In this document: positions 17,086-25,456 of the stretch, in pieces
How positions within the stretch are numbered: the stretch's first letter is position 1
How the letters are laid out: each line of letters opens with the position of its first letter
NCBI GenBank assembly: GCA_020354125.1
Contig: CP070643.1
Span: 3,309,458 to 3,373,457 of the forward strand
Direction: 5' to 3'
Origin: Betaproteobacteria bacterium
GTDB lineage: Bacteria; Pseudomonadota; Gammaproteobacteria; Burkholderiales; Eutrophovitaceae
DNA length: 64,000 nucleotides
Notes under the pieces: model-generated
What the model was told of the DNA's origin: nothing
The model's database searches: none
The model's input: only the letters and a program-made list of their open reading frames with translations
Translations under genes and position numbers: made by a program

Positions 17086-18891
17086 ATGACAACAACAGCT
17101 GCGCAAACTCATAACGACCTTGCATTCCTGATTGCCCAGGGAATGCTCGATGGTTTCAATCGCCACTATCGGCTGTTTCGCGAAATAAGCCGGCATGGAA
17201 AGACGCTGTTTGAGAAAGGTGATTGGCACGAGCTGCAACGCATCTCGCGCGAGCGCATCGCCTTTTACGATAAGCGCGTCATCGAATGCGAGGAATACCT
17301 GCGTCGTCGTTACGATACGGATTCGCTTGATGACGCGATCTGGCAGCAGGTCAAGCTGCATTACATCGGGTTGCTCGCCAGTCACAAGCAACCGGAACTG
17401 GCCGAGACGTTCTTCAACTCGGTGAGCTGCCGCATGCTCCATCGCAGCTATTACCACAACGACTTCATATTCGTCCGCCCGACGCTCTCGACCGAGCACA
17501 TTGGATCGGACCCGCCCGTCTACCGCAGCTACTACCCGGCGAAGTTTGGATTGCGCACCTCGATCAACCAGATCCTGAGCGACTTCGGTTTGCGCAACCC
17601 GTTTCGGAATCTCAACCGTGATTTGCGCTCGCTGCTGAGCGCGCTGCGCACGCGGCTGCCGCGGCCATTTCAGCTGGAGGCTAATCACCAGATCCAGTTG
17701 TTGTCGTCGCTTTTCTTTCGTAACAAGGGTGCTTACATCATTGGCAAGGTGATTAACGGTGACGCCGAGTACCCTTTTGCCATTCCGATTCTGCGCAATG
17801 ACGACGGATCGGTTTATGTCGATAGCGTGCTGCTAAGCACAGCAGAGCTTGAAATCCTGTTCGGATTCTCGCGCGCCTATTTTCTGGTGGATATGGAAGT
17901 GCCGTCGGGCTACGTGTCTTTTCTCAGCAGCCTGTTGCCGCGCAAGCCGGCCGCCGAGCTATACACGATGCTAGGTTTACAGAAGCACGGAAAGACACTC
18001 TTCTACCGCGATTTCCTGCATCATCTGCGCCATTCGAGCGACCAGTTCGGGGTTGCTCCCGGTATTCGCGGATTGGTCATGCTGGTCTTTACCTTGCCGT
18101 CATATCCGTACGTGTTCAAGGTGATCAAGGATGAGATCTCACCGCCGAAGGAGATCACCCGGAAACAGGTCAAGGATAAGTACTTGCTGGTCAAACGCCA
18201 TGACCGTGTCGGGCGCATGGCGGACACCCTCGAGTACACCGACGTGGCGTTGCCGATTGAGCGCTTCGCGCCGGAATTGATTGAAGAACTGCGCGCACTT
18301 GCGCCGACTGTGATTGACGAAGACGGCGATACGCTGCTCATTCATCATCTCTATGTCGAGCGCAGGATGACACCGCTGAACATTTACCTGGACCAAGCAT
18401 TGCCGGCGGAGCTCGAACGCGCCGTCGACGATTACGGGTTGGCCATCAAACAACTCGCGGCGGCGAATATTTTTCCCGGAGACATGCTGTTCAAGAATTT
18501 CGGCGTCACTCGCCACGGCCGCGTGGTTTTCTATGACTATGACGAAATCGCTTATATGACCGAGTGCGATTTCCGCCGCATTCCGGAGCCGCGTACTCCG
18601 GAACAGGAAATGTCGGCCGAACCCTGGTACCCGATTGGCCCGGGTGACGTTTTCCCGGAAGAGTTCGGGACTTTTCTTCTAAACAATGAAAAAGTACGCG
18701 CAAGTTTTAACAAGCATCATGCCGACTTGCTCGGCCCGCAGTTTTGGAACCAGGCCAAGTCACGCATTCTTGCGGGGCACGTGGAGGACGTATTTCCGTA
18801 TCCGGAGGCACAGCGTTTTCGTAACAGACCGATCCGCGATACCAATTATTCAGAACAACTTCGTCATCAGGAAAATCGAGAACAGGGGTAA
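17086..18891 (+). CDS. aceK: Isocitrate dehydrogenase kinase/phosphatase AceK
   Basis: The 601-aa protein matches AceK throughout, including the glycine-rich ATP loop VAPGIRGLVMLVFTLPSYPY and the kinase core ending in DYDEIAYMTECDFR. It phosphorylates and dephosphorylates isocitrate dehydrogenase, switching carbon between the TCA cycle and the glyoxylate shunt. ATG 17086 is chosen; GTG 17053 is in frame. Its place inside a leucine-degradation operon makes sense because that pathway yields acetyl-CoA and needs the shunt, but neither aceA nor aceB is present here. Confidence 0.95.
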   Translation: MTTTAAQTHNDLAFLIAQGMLDGFNRHYRLFREISRHGKTLFEKGDWHELQRISRERIAFYDKRVIECEEYLRRRYDTDSLDDAIWQQVKLHYIGLLASHKQPELAETFFNSVSCRMLHRSYYHNDFIFVRPTLSTEHIGSDPPVYRSYYPAKFGLRTSINQILSDFGLRNPFRNLNRDLRSLLSALRTRLPRPFQLEANHQIQLLSSLFFRNKGAYIIGKVINGDAEYPFAIPILRNDDGSVYVDSVLLSTAELEILFGFSRAYFLVDMEVPSGYVSFLSSLLPRKPAAELYTMLGLQKHGKTLFYRDFLHHLRHSSDQFGVAPGIRGLVMLVFTLPSYPYVFKVIKDEISPPKEITRKQVKDKYLLVKRHDRVGRMADTLEYTDVALPIERFAPELIEELRALAPTVIDEDGDTLLIHHLYVERRMTPLNIYLDQALPAELERAVDDYGLAIKQLAAANIFPGDMLFKNFGVTRHGRVVFYDYDEIAYMTECDFRRIPEPRTPEQEMSAEPWYPIGPGDVFPEEFGTFLLNNEKVRASFNKHHADLLGPQFWNQAKSRILAGHVEDVFPYPEAQRFRNRPIRDTNYSEQLRHQENREQG

Positions 18892-18894
18892 ACC

Positions 18895-20079
18895 ATGGCA
18901 AAAGATCCGGTCGTTATCGTCTCTGCAGTACGCACGCCAATGGGTGGATTGCAGGGTGTACTCAAAGGCTTCGCGGCGCCAGAGCTTGGCGCCAATGCGA
19001 TCAGGGCGGCGGTCGAACGTGCTTCACTGAAGCCGGAAAAGATCGACGAAGTCATTATGGGTTGCGTCCTGCCGGCCGGTCAGGGGCAAGCACCGGCGCG
19101 CCAGGCCTCGCTCGGCGGCGGTCTGCCTATGTCCACCGGTTGTACAACCATTAACAAGATGTGTGGTTCCGGAATGAAAGCGGCGATGTTGGCACATGAC
19201 CTGTTGGTTGCCGGCACCAATGACATCATGGTTGCCGGCGGCATGGAAAGCATGAGCAATGCGCCGTACCTGTTACCAAAAGCGCGCACCGGCTACCGCA
19301 TGGGGCACCAGCAAGTACTCGATCACATGTTCTACGACGGTCTGGAGGACGCCTACGACAAGGGTCGGCTGATGGGTACTTTTGCCGAGGACTGCGCAGA
19401 GAAATACGGCTTTGCACGCAATCAACAGGACGAGTTTGCAATCTCATCGTTACAGCGCGCGCAGAAGGCAAACGAGAACGGCAGTTTTGCCTGGGAGACT
19501 ATTCCCATTGCCATCAAGGCCGGCAAGGAAGAACGGTTCGTCGAGCGGGACGAACAGCCGTTCAAGGCCAACTTCGAAAAGATTCCTTTGTTGAAGCCGG
19601 CATTTCGTAAGGACGGTACCGTGACTGCAGCCAATTCGAGTTCGATCTCCGATGGGGCAGCGGCACTGGTCATGATGCGCCAATCCACGGCCGGGCAGCT
19701 TGGTGCGAAATCGCTGGCGACCGTGATCGGGCATGCCACCCACGCCCAGGAGCCGGGTTTGTTTACCACGGCGCCGGTAGGAGCGATTCGCAAGCTGTTC
19801 GACAAGACGGGTTTGAGCACGGACACGGTCGACCTGTTCGAGGTCAACGAAGCCTTTGCAGTTGTGACGATGGCAGCTATGAAAGAACACGCAATTGCGC
19901 ATGAAAAGGTCAACATCCACGGCGGCGCCTGCGCGCTCGGACATCCGATCGGGGCTTCCGGTGCCCGCATCCTGGTGACGCTAATCGGTGCTTTGCGGGC
20001 GAGTGGTGGCCGGCGTGGCGTCGCGTCGCTTTGTATTGGAGGGGGTGAGGCTACGGCTATGGCAATCGAAATGGCCTGA
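18895..20079 (+). CDS. Acetyl-CoA C-acetyltransferase (thiolase)
   Basis: The 394-aa thiolase has the nucleophilic Cys in INKMCGSGMKAAM near residue 90, His in GGACALGHPIGASGAR near residue 350, and the second Cys in SLCIGGGEATA. It starts 3 bases after the aceK stop, with AGGGG upstream. In this operon it can cleave the acetoacetyl-CoA produced from leucine. It could also supply PHA synthesis in the reverse direction. Confidence 0.93.
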   Translation: MAKDPVVIVSAVRTPMGGLQGVLKGFAAPELGANAIRAAVERASLKPEKIDEVIMGCVLPAGQGQAPARQASLGGGLPMSTGCTTINKMCGSGMKAAMLAHDLLVAGTNDIMVAGGMESMSNAPYLLPKARTGYRMGHQQVLDHMFYDGLEDAYDKGRLMGTFAEDCAEKYGFARNQQDEFAISSLQRAQKANENGSFAWETIPIAIKAGKEERFVERDEQPFKANFEKIPLLKPAFRKDGTVTAANSSSISDGAAALVMMRQSTAGQLGAKSLATVIGHATHAQEPGLFTTAPVGAIRKLFDKTGLSTDTVDLFEVNEAFAVVTMAAMKEHAIAHEKVNIHGGACALGHPIGASGARILVTLIGALRASGGRRGVASLCIGGGEATAMAIEMA

Positions 20080-20088
20080 CAGTTTGTC

Positions 20089-20202
20089 GAAAAAGCTACT
20101 GCGCCGATTCTTCTTCTTGGGCCGATTGCTATGTCGCGTGCTCGCTTAGTCCTCGCCTGCCAATTTTGGTATGCGTCCTTCGCAGGGTTCTTTCGAAACT
20201 GG
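20089..20202. repeat. Dispersed intergenic repeat, copy 2
   Basis: This is the longer copy of the element at 5718-5776. It contains GAAAAAGCTACTGCGC, CCGATTGCTATGTCGCGTGC and TTTCGAAACTGG in the same order, with insertions between blocks. It lies between the thiolase gene and the next operon gene. Confidence 0.5.
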
Positions 20203-20291
20203 CGGCTCCTTGCACTCGGGCTGCTCGCCACTCTTTCTCCAACAAACTGCGAATTTGCGGTCACGCGCTGAGATACATTACCGAGCGAGCA

Positions 20292-20939
20292 ATGGCTGAG
20301 CCAGTTTCAACAGAACCGAGTACAGAAAAACCGGTCAGGAAAGAACCGATCGAGTTCTATTTCGACTTCTCTTCGCCGTACGGCTACTTCGCGGCGACGC
20401 GTATCGGCGCAATAGCGAGGGAGCACGGCCGTGAGGTACTGTGGAAACCGTATCTGCTGGGTGCCGTTTTCAAAGTCACCGGCGGTGCTCCGGTGCCGAG
20501 CATCCCGCTCAAGGGGGAGTATCAAAAGCGCGATATGGAACGTGTGTCACGGCTATGGCGGATTCCGTATAAAGAGCCTTCCAGGTTCCCGGTTGGCGGA
20601 CAAGCGCCGAGCCGTATTGTCTACTGGTTACAGGAGCACCATCCGGACAAGCAGGAGGGCGCTGTACTTGCACTTTTTCACGCCTACTTCGTTGAGGACC
20701 GTGATATCTCCACGCCGGAGATTGCTGCTGACGTCGTCGCATCGCTGCATCTGAATCAGGACGAGCTTCTGGCTGCGACACAGGCGCCGGAGATGAAAGA
20801 GCGGCTCAGGCAAGAGTGCGATGCAGCGATAAAGAAAGGTGTGTTCGGTTCACCATTCATCATTGTCGATGGCGAACCATTCTGGGGCGCTGACAGGCTG
20901 GCGCAGGTTGAAGAGTGGCTTGAAACCGGCGGATTTTGA
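20292..20939 (+). CDS. 2-hydroxychromene-2-carboxylate isomerase / DsbA-family protein
   Basis: The 215-aa protein has the thioredoxin-like DsbA fold of kappa-class GST/HCCA isomerases: IEFYFDFSSPYGYFAATRIG at the N-terminus, WKPYLLGAVFK, and GVFGSPFIIVDGEPFWGADRL at the C-terminus. The CxxC of DsbA is replaced by SSPY, as in HCCA isomerases. These are usually glutathione-dependent cis-trans isomerases in aromatic degradation; here it is inside the liu operon and its substrate is unclear. ATG 20292 gives the usual length. Confidence 0.85.
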   Translation: MAEPVSTEPSTEKPVRKEPIEFYFDFSSPYGYFAATRIGAIAREHGREVLWKPYLLGAVFKVTGGAPVPSIPLKGEYQKRDMERVSRLWRIPYKEPSRFPVGGQAPSRIVYWLQEHHPDKQEGAVLALFHAYFVEDRDISTPEIAADVVASLHLNQDELLAATQAPEMKERLRQECDAAIKKGVFGSPFIIVDGEPFWGADRLAQVEEWLETGGF

Positions 20940-20949
20940 GAGGACTGAA

Positions 20950-21360
20950 ATGGTACTGAAGAAAGGCTGCAAGCAACTGGTTGCCGAGGCTAACGAGAAG
21001 ATTCGCACTATTCCCTTGCAGGAAGCGATGAAGCGACATGGGAATCCCGACGTGGTTTTTGTGGATATACGTGATGTGCGCGAGTTGCAACGCGAAGGCA
21101 TGATTCCTGGTGCAGTACACGCGCCGCGCGGAATGCTCGAGTTCTGGGTCGATCCCGAAAGCCCCTACTACAAGGACATATTCGGCAGTGGCAAGGAGTT
21201 CTATTTCTACTGCGCTTCGGCGTGGCGATCGGCACTGGCCACGCTGGCTGTTCAGGAAATGGGCCTTGAGCCTGTTGCTCATATCGAGGGCGGGTTCAGT
21301 GGATGGAAGAAAGCCGGTGGACCTGTAGGGGAGAAACCGGAGAAAGCCTCCGCCAAGTAA
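20950..21360 (+). CDS. Single-domain rhodanese-like protein
   Basis: The 136-aa protein is one rhodanese domain with D-x-R motif [19 protein letters not shown] and active-site loop [11 protein letters not shown], whose Cys would carry the persulfide. It ends in a short Lys/Glu tail. It starts 10 bases after the preceding isomerase gene. Possible roles are sulfur transfer or thiol detoxification; the link to leucine degradation is unknown. Confidence 0.88.
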   Translation: MVLKKGCKQLVAEANEKIRTIPLQEAMKRHGNPDVVFVDIRDVRELQREGMIPGAVHAPRGMLEFWVDPESPYYKDIFGSGKEFYFYCASAWRSALATLAVQEMGLEPVAHIEGGFSGWKKAGGPVGEKPEKASAK

Positions 21361-21374
21361 GCAGTCTTCACGAG

Positions 21375-22982
21375 ATGCCGGTTATTCAAACCAAACTCAA
21401 CACTCGTTCAGCGGAATTCAAAACTAACCGCGACAGCATGAGTGGTCTGGTCGCCGACTTGCGCGACAAGTTCGCGATTGTCAGTCAGGGCGGACATGAA
21501 GCAGCGCGCGCCAAGCACGAGGCACGCGGCAAATTGTTGCCGCGTGAGCGTGTGCGCAAGTTGCTCGACATTGGATCGCCGTTTCTCGAGTTGTCACAGC
21601 TTGCTGCCTGGAACATGTATGACAACGCCGTACCTTCGGCGGGGATTATCACCGGCATTGGCCGTGTCTCAGGGCGCGAGTGCGTCATCATCGCCAACGA
21701 TGCGACCGTCAAAGGCGGTACCTATTATCCGACCACTGTGAAGAAACACTTGCGGGCGCAGGAGATTGCCTGGCAAAACCGCTTGCCCTGTATCTATCTG
21801 GTTGATTCCGGCGGCGGCAACTTGCCGAATCAGGACGATATCTTTGCCGATCGCGAACACTTCGGCCGCATATTCTTCAATCAGGCCAATATGTCCGCGG
21901 CCGGAATTCCGCAGATCGCCTGTGTGATGGGTTCGTGTACAGCCGGTGGCGCTTACGTGCCGGCGATGTCGGACGAGGCTGTGATCGTCAAGAATCAGGG
22001 AACCATTTTTCTTGGCGGCCCGCCGCTGGTCAAGGCGGCGATCGGCGAAGTGGTGAGCGCTGAACAGCTCGGTGGCGCAGACGTGCATGCACGCACCTCA
22101 GGCGTGGTCGACCATTACGCACTGAACGACCAGCATGCGCTGGAAATGGTGCGCCGTATTGTCGCGCATCTCAATCTGCGCAAAGTGGTCTCGCTTGACG
22201 TACAGACGCCTCGCGAACCGTTGTACGCAACCGAAGAAATGCACGGCGTCATTCCCACCGACAGCCGCAAACCGTACGACGTCAGAGAAGTGATTGCACG
22301 CATTGTCGACGGCAGCGAGCTGGATGAATTCAAACCGCTCTACGGAACCACTCTTGTGACCGGGTTCGCGCACATCTTTGGCTACCCGGTCGGTATTGTC
22401 GCGAACAATGGCATTCTGTTTTCGGAGTCTGCGCTCAAAGGCGCGCACTTCATCGAGTTGTGCGCGCAACGTGGCATTCCGTTGTTGTTCCTGCAGAACA
22501 TCACCGGCTTCATGGTCGGCGAGAAGTACGAGTCGGGCGGCATCGCCAAGGATGGCGCGAAGATGGTCACGGCGGTTGCCTGTGCCCAAGTGCCGAAGTT
22601 CACTGTCATCATTGGCGGCAGCTTTGGTGCAGGTAATTATGGCATGTGCGGGCGCGCCTATTCGCCTCGCTTCTTGTGGATGTGGCCGAACGCGCGTATC
22701 TCGATCATGGGCGGCGAACAAGCGGCGAGCGTGCTTGCCACCGTCAAGCGCGACGGTATGGAGAAAGCTGGCAAAAAGTGGAGCGCGAAAGAAGAGGCAG
22801 CTTTCAAGGCGCCGTTACTGGAGCAATACGAGACACAAGGCCATCCCTACTATGCCTCGGCACGGCTGTGGGACGATGGTGTAATCGATCCAGCTGAGAC
22901 ACGCATGGTGCTCGGACTGGGCATTTCCGCCGCCGTCAACGCGCCAATTCGTGAAACACGCTTCGGCGTATTTCGGATGTGA
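21375..22982 (+). CDS. liuB: Methylcrotonyl-CoA carboxylase, carboxyltransferase (beta) subunit
   Basis: The 535-aa protein transfers CO2 from carboxybiotin to 3-methylcrotonyl-CoA. Two crotonase-like halves are seen: the N-terminal [11 protein letters not shown] and [16 protein letters not shown], and the C-terminal [12 protein letters not shown] and [16 protein letters not shown] with the oxyanion glycines. Its partner, the biotin-carrying alpha subunit, is encoded at 25457, with a dehydrogenase, hydratase and small membrane protein in between. Confidence 0.95.
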   Translation: MPVIQTKLNTRSAEFKTNRDSMSGLVADLRDKFAIVSQGGHEAARAKHEARGKLLPRERVRKLLDIGSPFLELSQLAAWNMYDNAVPSAGIITGIGRVSGRECVIIANDATVKGGTYYPTTVKKHLRAQEIAWQNRLPCIYLVDSGGGNLPNQDDIFADREHFGRIFFNQANMSAAGIPQIACVMGSCTAGGAYVPAMSDEAVIVKNQGTIFLGGPPLVKAAIGEVVSAEQLGGADVHARTSGVVDHYALNDQHALEMVRRIVAHLNLRKVVSLDVQTPREPLYATEEMHGVIPTDSRKPYDVREVIARIVDGSELDEFKPLYGTTLVTGFAHIFGYPVGIVANNGILFSESALKGAHFIELCAQRGIPLLFLQNITGFMVGEKYESGGIAKDGAKMVTAVACAQVPKFTVIIGGSFGAGNYGMCGRAYSPRFLWMWPNARISIMGGEQAASVLATVKRDGMEKAGKKWSAKEEAAFKAPLLEQYETQGHPYYASARLWDDGVIDPAETRMVLGLGISAAVNAPIRETRFGVFRM

Positions 22983-22992
22983 GATAGCTTGA

Positions 22993-24147
22993 ATGCAAGA
23001 TACCGCATACACCACAGAGGAACACGAAGCGTTACGCGAACAGGTGGCACGCTTTCTCGAGCGCGAAGTCGAGCCGGTTGGTGAGCAATGGGAAGAGCAG
23101 GGTTTCACGCCGCGTGAAGTGCTGCGCGAGATGGGCCGGCTCGGCTGGCTCGGGATGATGTATCCGTCCGAGTATGGCGGCGCCGAGGCCGACATTATGA
23201 CGTCGGTGGTGTTTCAGGAAGCGCTGTCATTGTCGACCTTCGCTGGCTTCGTAGTCACGGTGTTGGTGCACACCGACATGGCATCACCACACCTGGTCAA
23301 CGCGGGCAGCAAAGCGCAGATCGAGAAGTACCTGCCATCAATCACCGCCGGTGAAGCAATTACCGCGGTTGCCATATCGGAGCCGGACGCCGGATCTGAT
23401 GTCGCCGGTATTCGCACCCGTGCCCGCCGCGATGGCGACGATTGGGTGATTGATGGCAACAAGATGTTCATTACCAACGGCGTGCATGCCGACCTGTACT
23501 TCGTTGCGGCCAGAACTGATCCGGACGCGAAGGGATCACGCGGCATGTCGATGTTCATTGTCGAAAAAGACATGCCGGGTTTTCGTGTTGGACGCGCGTT
23601 GAAGAAACAGGGTTGGAATTCGTCGGACACGGCTGAGCTTGTCTTTGATGGCTGTCGGGTGCCCGCCGAGAACCTGCTGGGCGAGGAAAACCAGGGTTTC
23701 TACGCGGTGATGAAGAACTTTCAGATTGAACGCATCGCGCTCGGCGCCATGGCCATAGGACACGCGCGTACCGCGTTGCGGTTAACGGCACAGTGGGTCA
23801 AACAACGTAAGGCATTTGGCGGTGTGCTGTTCGACAAGCAGGTGATCCGCCAGCGGCTGGCGATGCTGGACGCCAAGACACAGGCGGCGCGGGCGTTTCT
23901 GTATCACTGCGCATGGCTTGTCTCGCAGCAGCGCGAGTGTGTTCGCGAAGTGTCGATGCTCAAGGCGCTGACCGGTGAGCTGGTAAACGAAGTGATGTAT
24001 TCCTGCCAGCAGTTTCATGGCGGCATGGGCTACATGCGCGAAACGCCGATCGAGCGTCTGGTCAGGGACGCGCGCGTGCTCGCGATCGGTGGTGGTGCCA
24101 CTGAAGTGATGCTCGAAGAAGTCGCAAAGCGGTTTTATTTCGACTGA
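22993..24147 (+). CDS. Acyl-CoA dehydrogenase (isovaleryl/long-chain type)
   Basis: The 384-aa flavoprotein has AISEPDAGSDVAGI, NKMFITNGVHADL and QFHGGMGYMRETPIERLVRD. The standard catalytic position near the C-terminus reads LAIGGGATEV, with Gly instead of Glu. FQIERIALGAMAIG carries Glu at the isovaleryl/LCAD-type position. It is therefore likely active on branched or longer acyl-CoAs, for example citronellyl-CoA-like compounds, rather than on short straight chains. It starts 10 bases after liuB. Confidence 0.88.
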   Translation: MQDTAYTTEEHEALREQVARFLEREVEPVGEQWEEQGFTPREVLREMGRLGWLGMMYPSEYGGAEADIMTSVVFQEALSLSTFAGFVVTVLVHTDMASPHLVNAGSKAQIEKYLPSITAGEAITAVAISEPDAGSDVAGIRTRARRDGDDWVIDGNKMFITNGVHADLYFVAARTDPDAKGSRGMSMFIVEKDMPGFRVGRALKKQGWNSSDTAELVFDGCRVPAENLLGEENQGFYAVMKNFQIERIALGAMAIGHARTALRLTAQWVKQRKAFGGVLFDKQVIRQRLAMLDAKTQAARAFLYHCAWLVSQQRECVREVSMLKALTGELVNEVMYSCQQFHGGMGYMRETPIERLVRDARVLAIGGGATEVMLEEVAKRFYFD

Positions 24148-24199
24148 TGCCATTTCTGATCGCAGCTATTCTCAATTAACGCGATATTGAGCGAGACAG

Positions 24200-24994
24200 A
24201 TGAGTAACTATCAGACACTTGAACTTGAAACGCATCGCGACGTAGCGGTGATCTGGATGAACCGGCCGGATGTGCGCAATGCATTCAATGAAACCATGAT
24301 TGCCGAGTTGTCTGCCGCATTTCGCTCATTGGATGCAGATGATGAAGTCAAGGCTGTGGTTCTGGCAGGACGCGGCAAGTCGTTTTGCGCTGGTGCGGAT
24401 CTGAACTGGATGAAAAAGATGTCCGGCTACAGCGCCGAGCAGAACTACGAGGACGCACTCGGACTGGCCAGCATGCTGCACACCTTGTATTCGATGACCA
24501 AACCGACGATTGCCCGCGTTCACGGCCACGCCTTTGCCGGCGGCATGGGTCTGGTGTCGGCTTGCGATATGGCGGTTGCAGCATTCGAAGCTGAATTTTG
24601 CTTGTCCGAGGTGAAAATCGGCTTGATTCCGGCGACTATCGGACCTTATGTCGTGGCAGCGATGGGCTCGCGCGCCTGTCGCCGTTACATGGTGACCGGC
24701 GAACGGTTTGCCGCTTCCGAGGCATACCGCGTTGGGCTCGTTCACGAGATCGCACCACTGGACAAGATCGACGAGAAGATCGACGAGTTGTTGATCCATC
24801 TGGTGGTTGGCGGAAGTGCCGCGCACGCAAAAACAAAATCTTTGATCGATCTGATTGCGCGCTCGACGCTGGGTCAGACGTTGATGGAAGAGACGGCACA
24901 ACGCATCGCGCAAGTGCGCGCCTCGGAAGAGGGCAAGGAAGGCATTCGCTCGTTTCTCGATAAACGCAAGCCGAACTGGGTACCGGGAGACTAG
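24200..24994 (+). CDS. liuC: Methylglutaconyl-CoA hydratase (enoyl-CoA hydratase family)
   Basis: The 264-aa crotonase-fold enzyme has the oxyanion motif GKSFCAGADLNWMKKM and HGHAFAGGMGLVSACDM. The catalytic Glu is in FCLSEVKIGLIPATIGPYV, a segment characteristic of AUH/LiuC. It hydrates 3-methylglutaconyl-CoA to HMG-CoA, between the carboxylase and the lyase of this operon. Confidence 0.93.
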   Translation: MSNYQTLELETHRDVAVIWMNRPDVRNAFNETMIAELSAAFRSLDADDEVKAVVLAGRGKSFCAGADLNWMKKMSGYSAEQNYEDALGLASMLHTLYSMTKPTIARVHGHAFAGGMGLVSACDMAVAAFEAEFCLSEVKIGLIPATIGPYVVAAMGSRACRRYMVTGERFAASEAYRVGLVHEIAPLDKIDEKIDELLIHLVVGGSAAHAKTKSLIDLIARSTLGQTLMEETAQRIAQVRASEEGKEGIRSFLDKRKPNWVPGD

Positions 24995-24995
24995 C

Positions 24996-25427
24996 TTGTC
25001 AGAACTCACCGCTCTGGACCGGCAAAAAACCAAGCTGCTGGTGTTCTTCAGTGCGCTTGGCCTGGCCGGTTTCGTTCTCAATCTGTTGGCCGGGATCGGC
25101 CTGTGGTCTCATGCTGGCGCTAGTACCCTCGAAGTGCCGACCTATGACCGGTTCGTCAGTCAACTGCGTTATACAGATCAGGCGCAGATTCCGGAGCTGG
25201 CCAGATCAACTTTCGAGAACTGGTCGGCATGTGAATCGAAGCGCGCCGGCATGACGACAGTTGCTGTGCACGCGCTTGTAACCGGCTCCGTCGCGGGTAT
25301 TTTGTTCTTCGCTATCTGCCTGGTACTGGGCTGGCAAGTGCATCAGAAAGTGAGCAGCATTTCTGCCGCCGGGGCACCGCCTCAGCCACCCGAGTCGGTC
25401 GATGATACTTGGCGCTCGGGGCGCTAG
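24996..25427 (+). CDS. Small two-helix membrane protein of unknown function
   Basis: This 143-aa protein starts with TTG one base after the liuC stop, so it is translationally linked. It has two predicted membrane helices, around residues 14-37 (LLVFFSALGLAGFVLNLLAG) and 91-112 (HALVTGSVAGILFFAICLVL). A 50-residue loop between them contains one Cys, and the tail is Pro-rich. I do not recognise a family. Its position between liuC and liuD suggests a role tied to this operon, such as uptake or membrane attachment, but there is no direct evidence. Confidence 0.7.
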   Translation: MSELTALDRQKTKLLVFFSALGLAGFVLNLLAGIGLWSHAGASTLEVPTYDRFVSQLRYTDQAQIPELARSTFENWSACESKRAGMTTVAVHALVTGSVAGILFFAICLVLGWQVHQKVSSISAAGAPPQPPESVDDTWRSGR

Positions 25428-25456
25428 ATCGTCTATACCAGGACCAGGTCGCGGAT

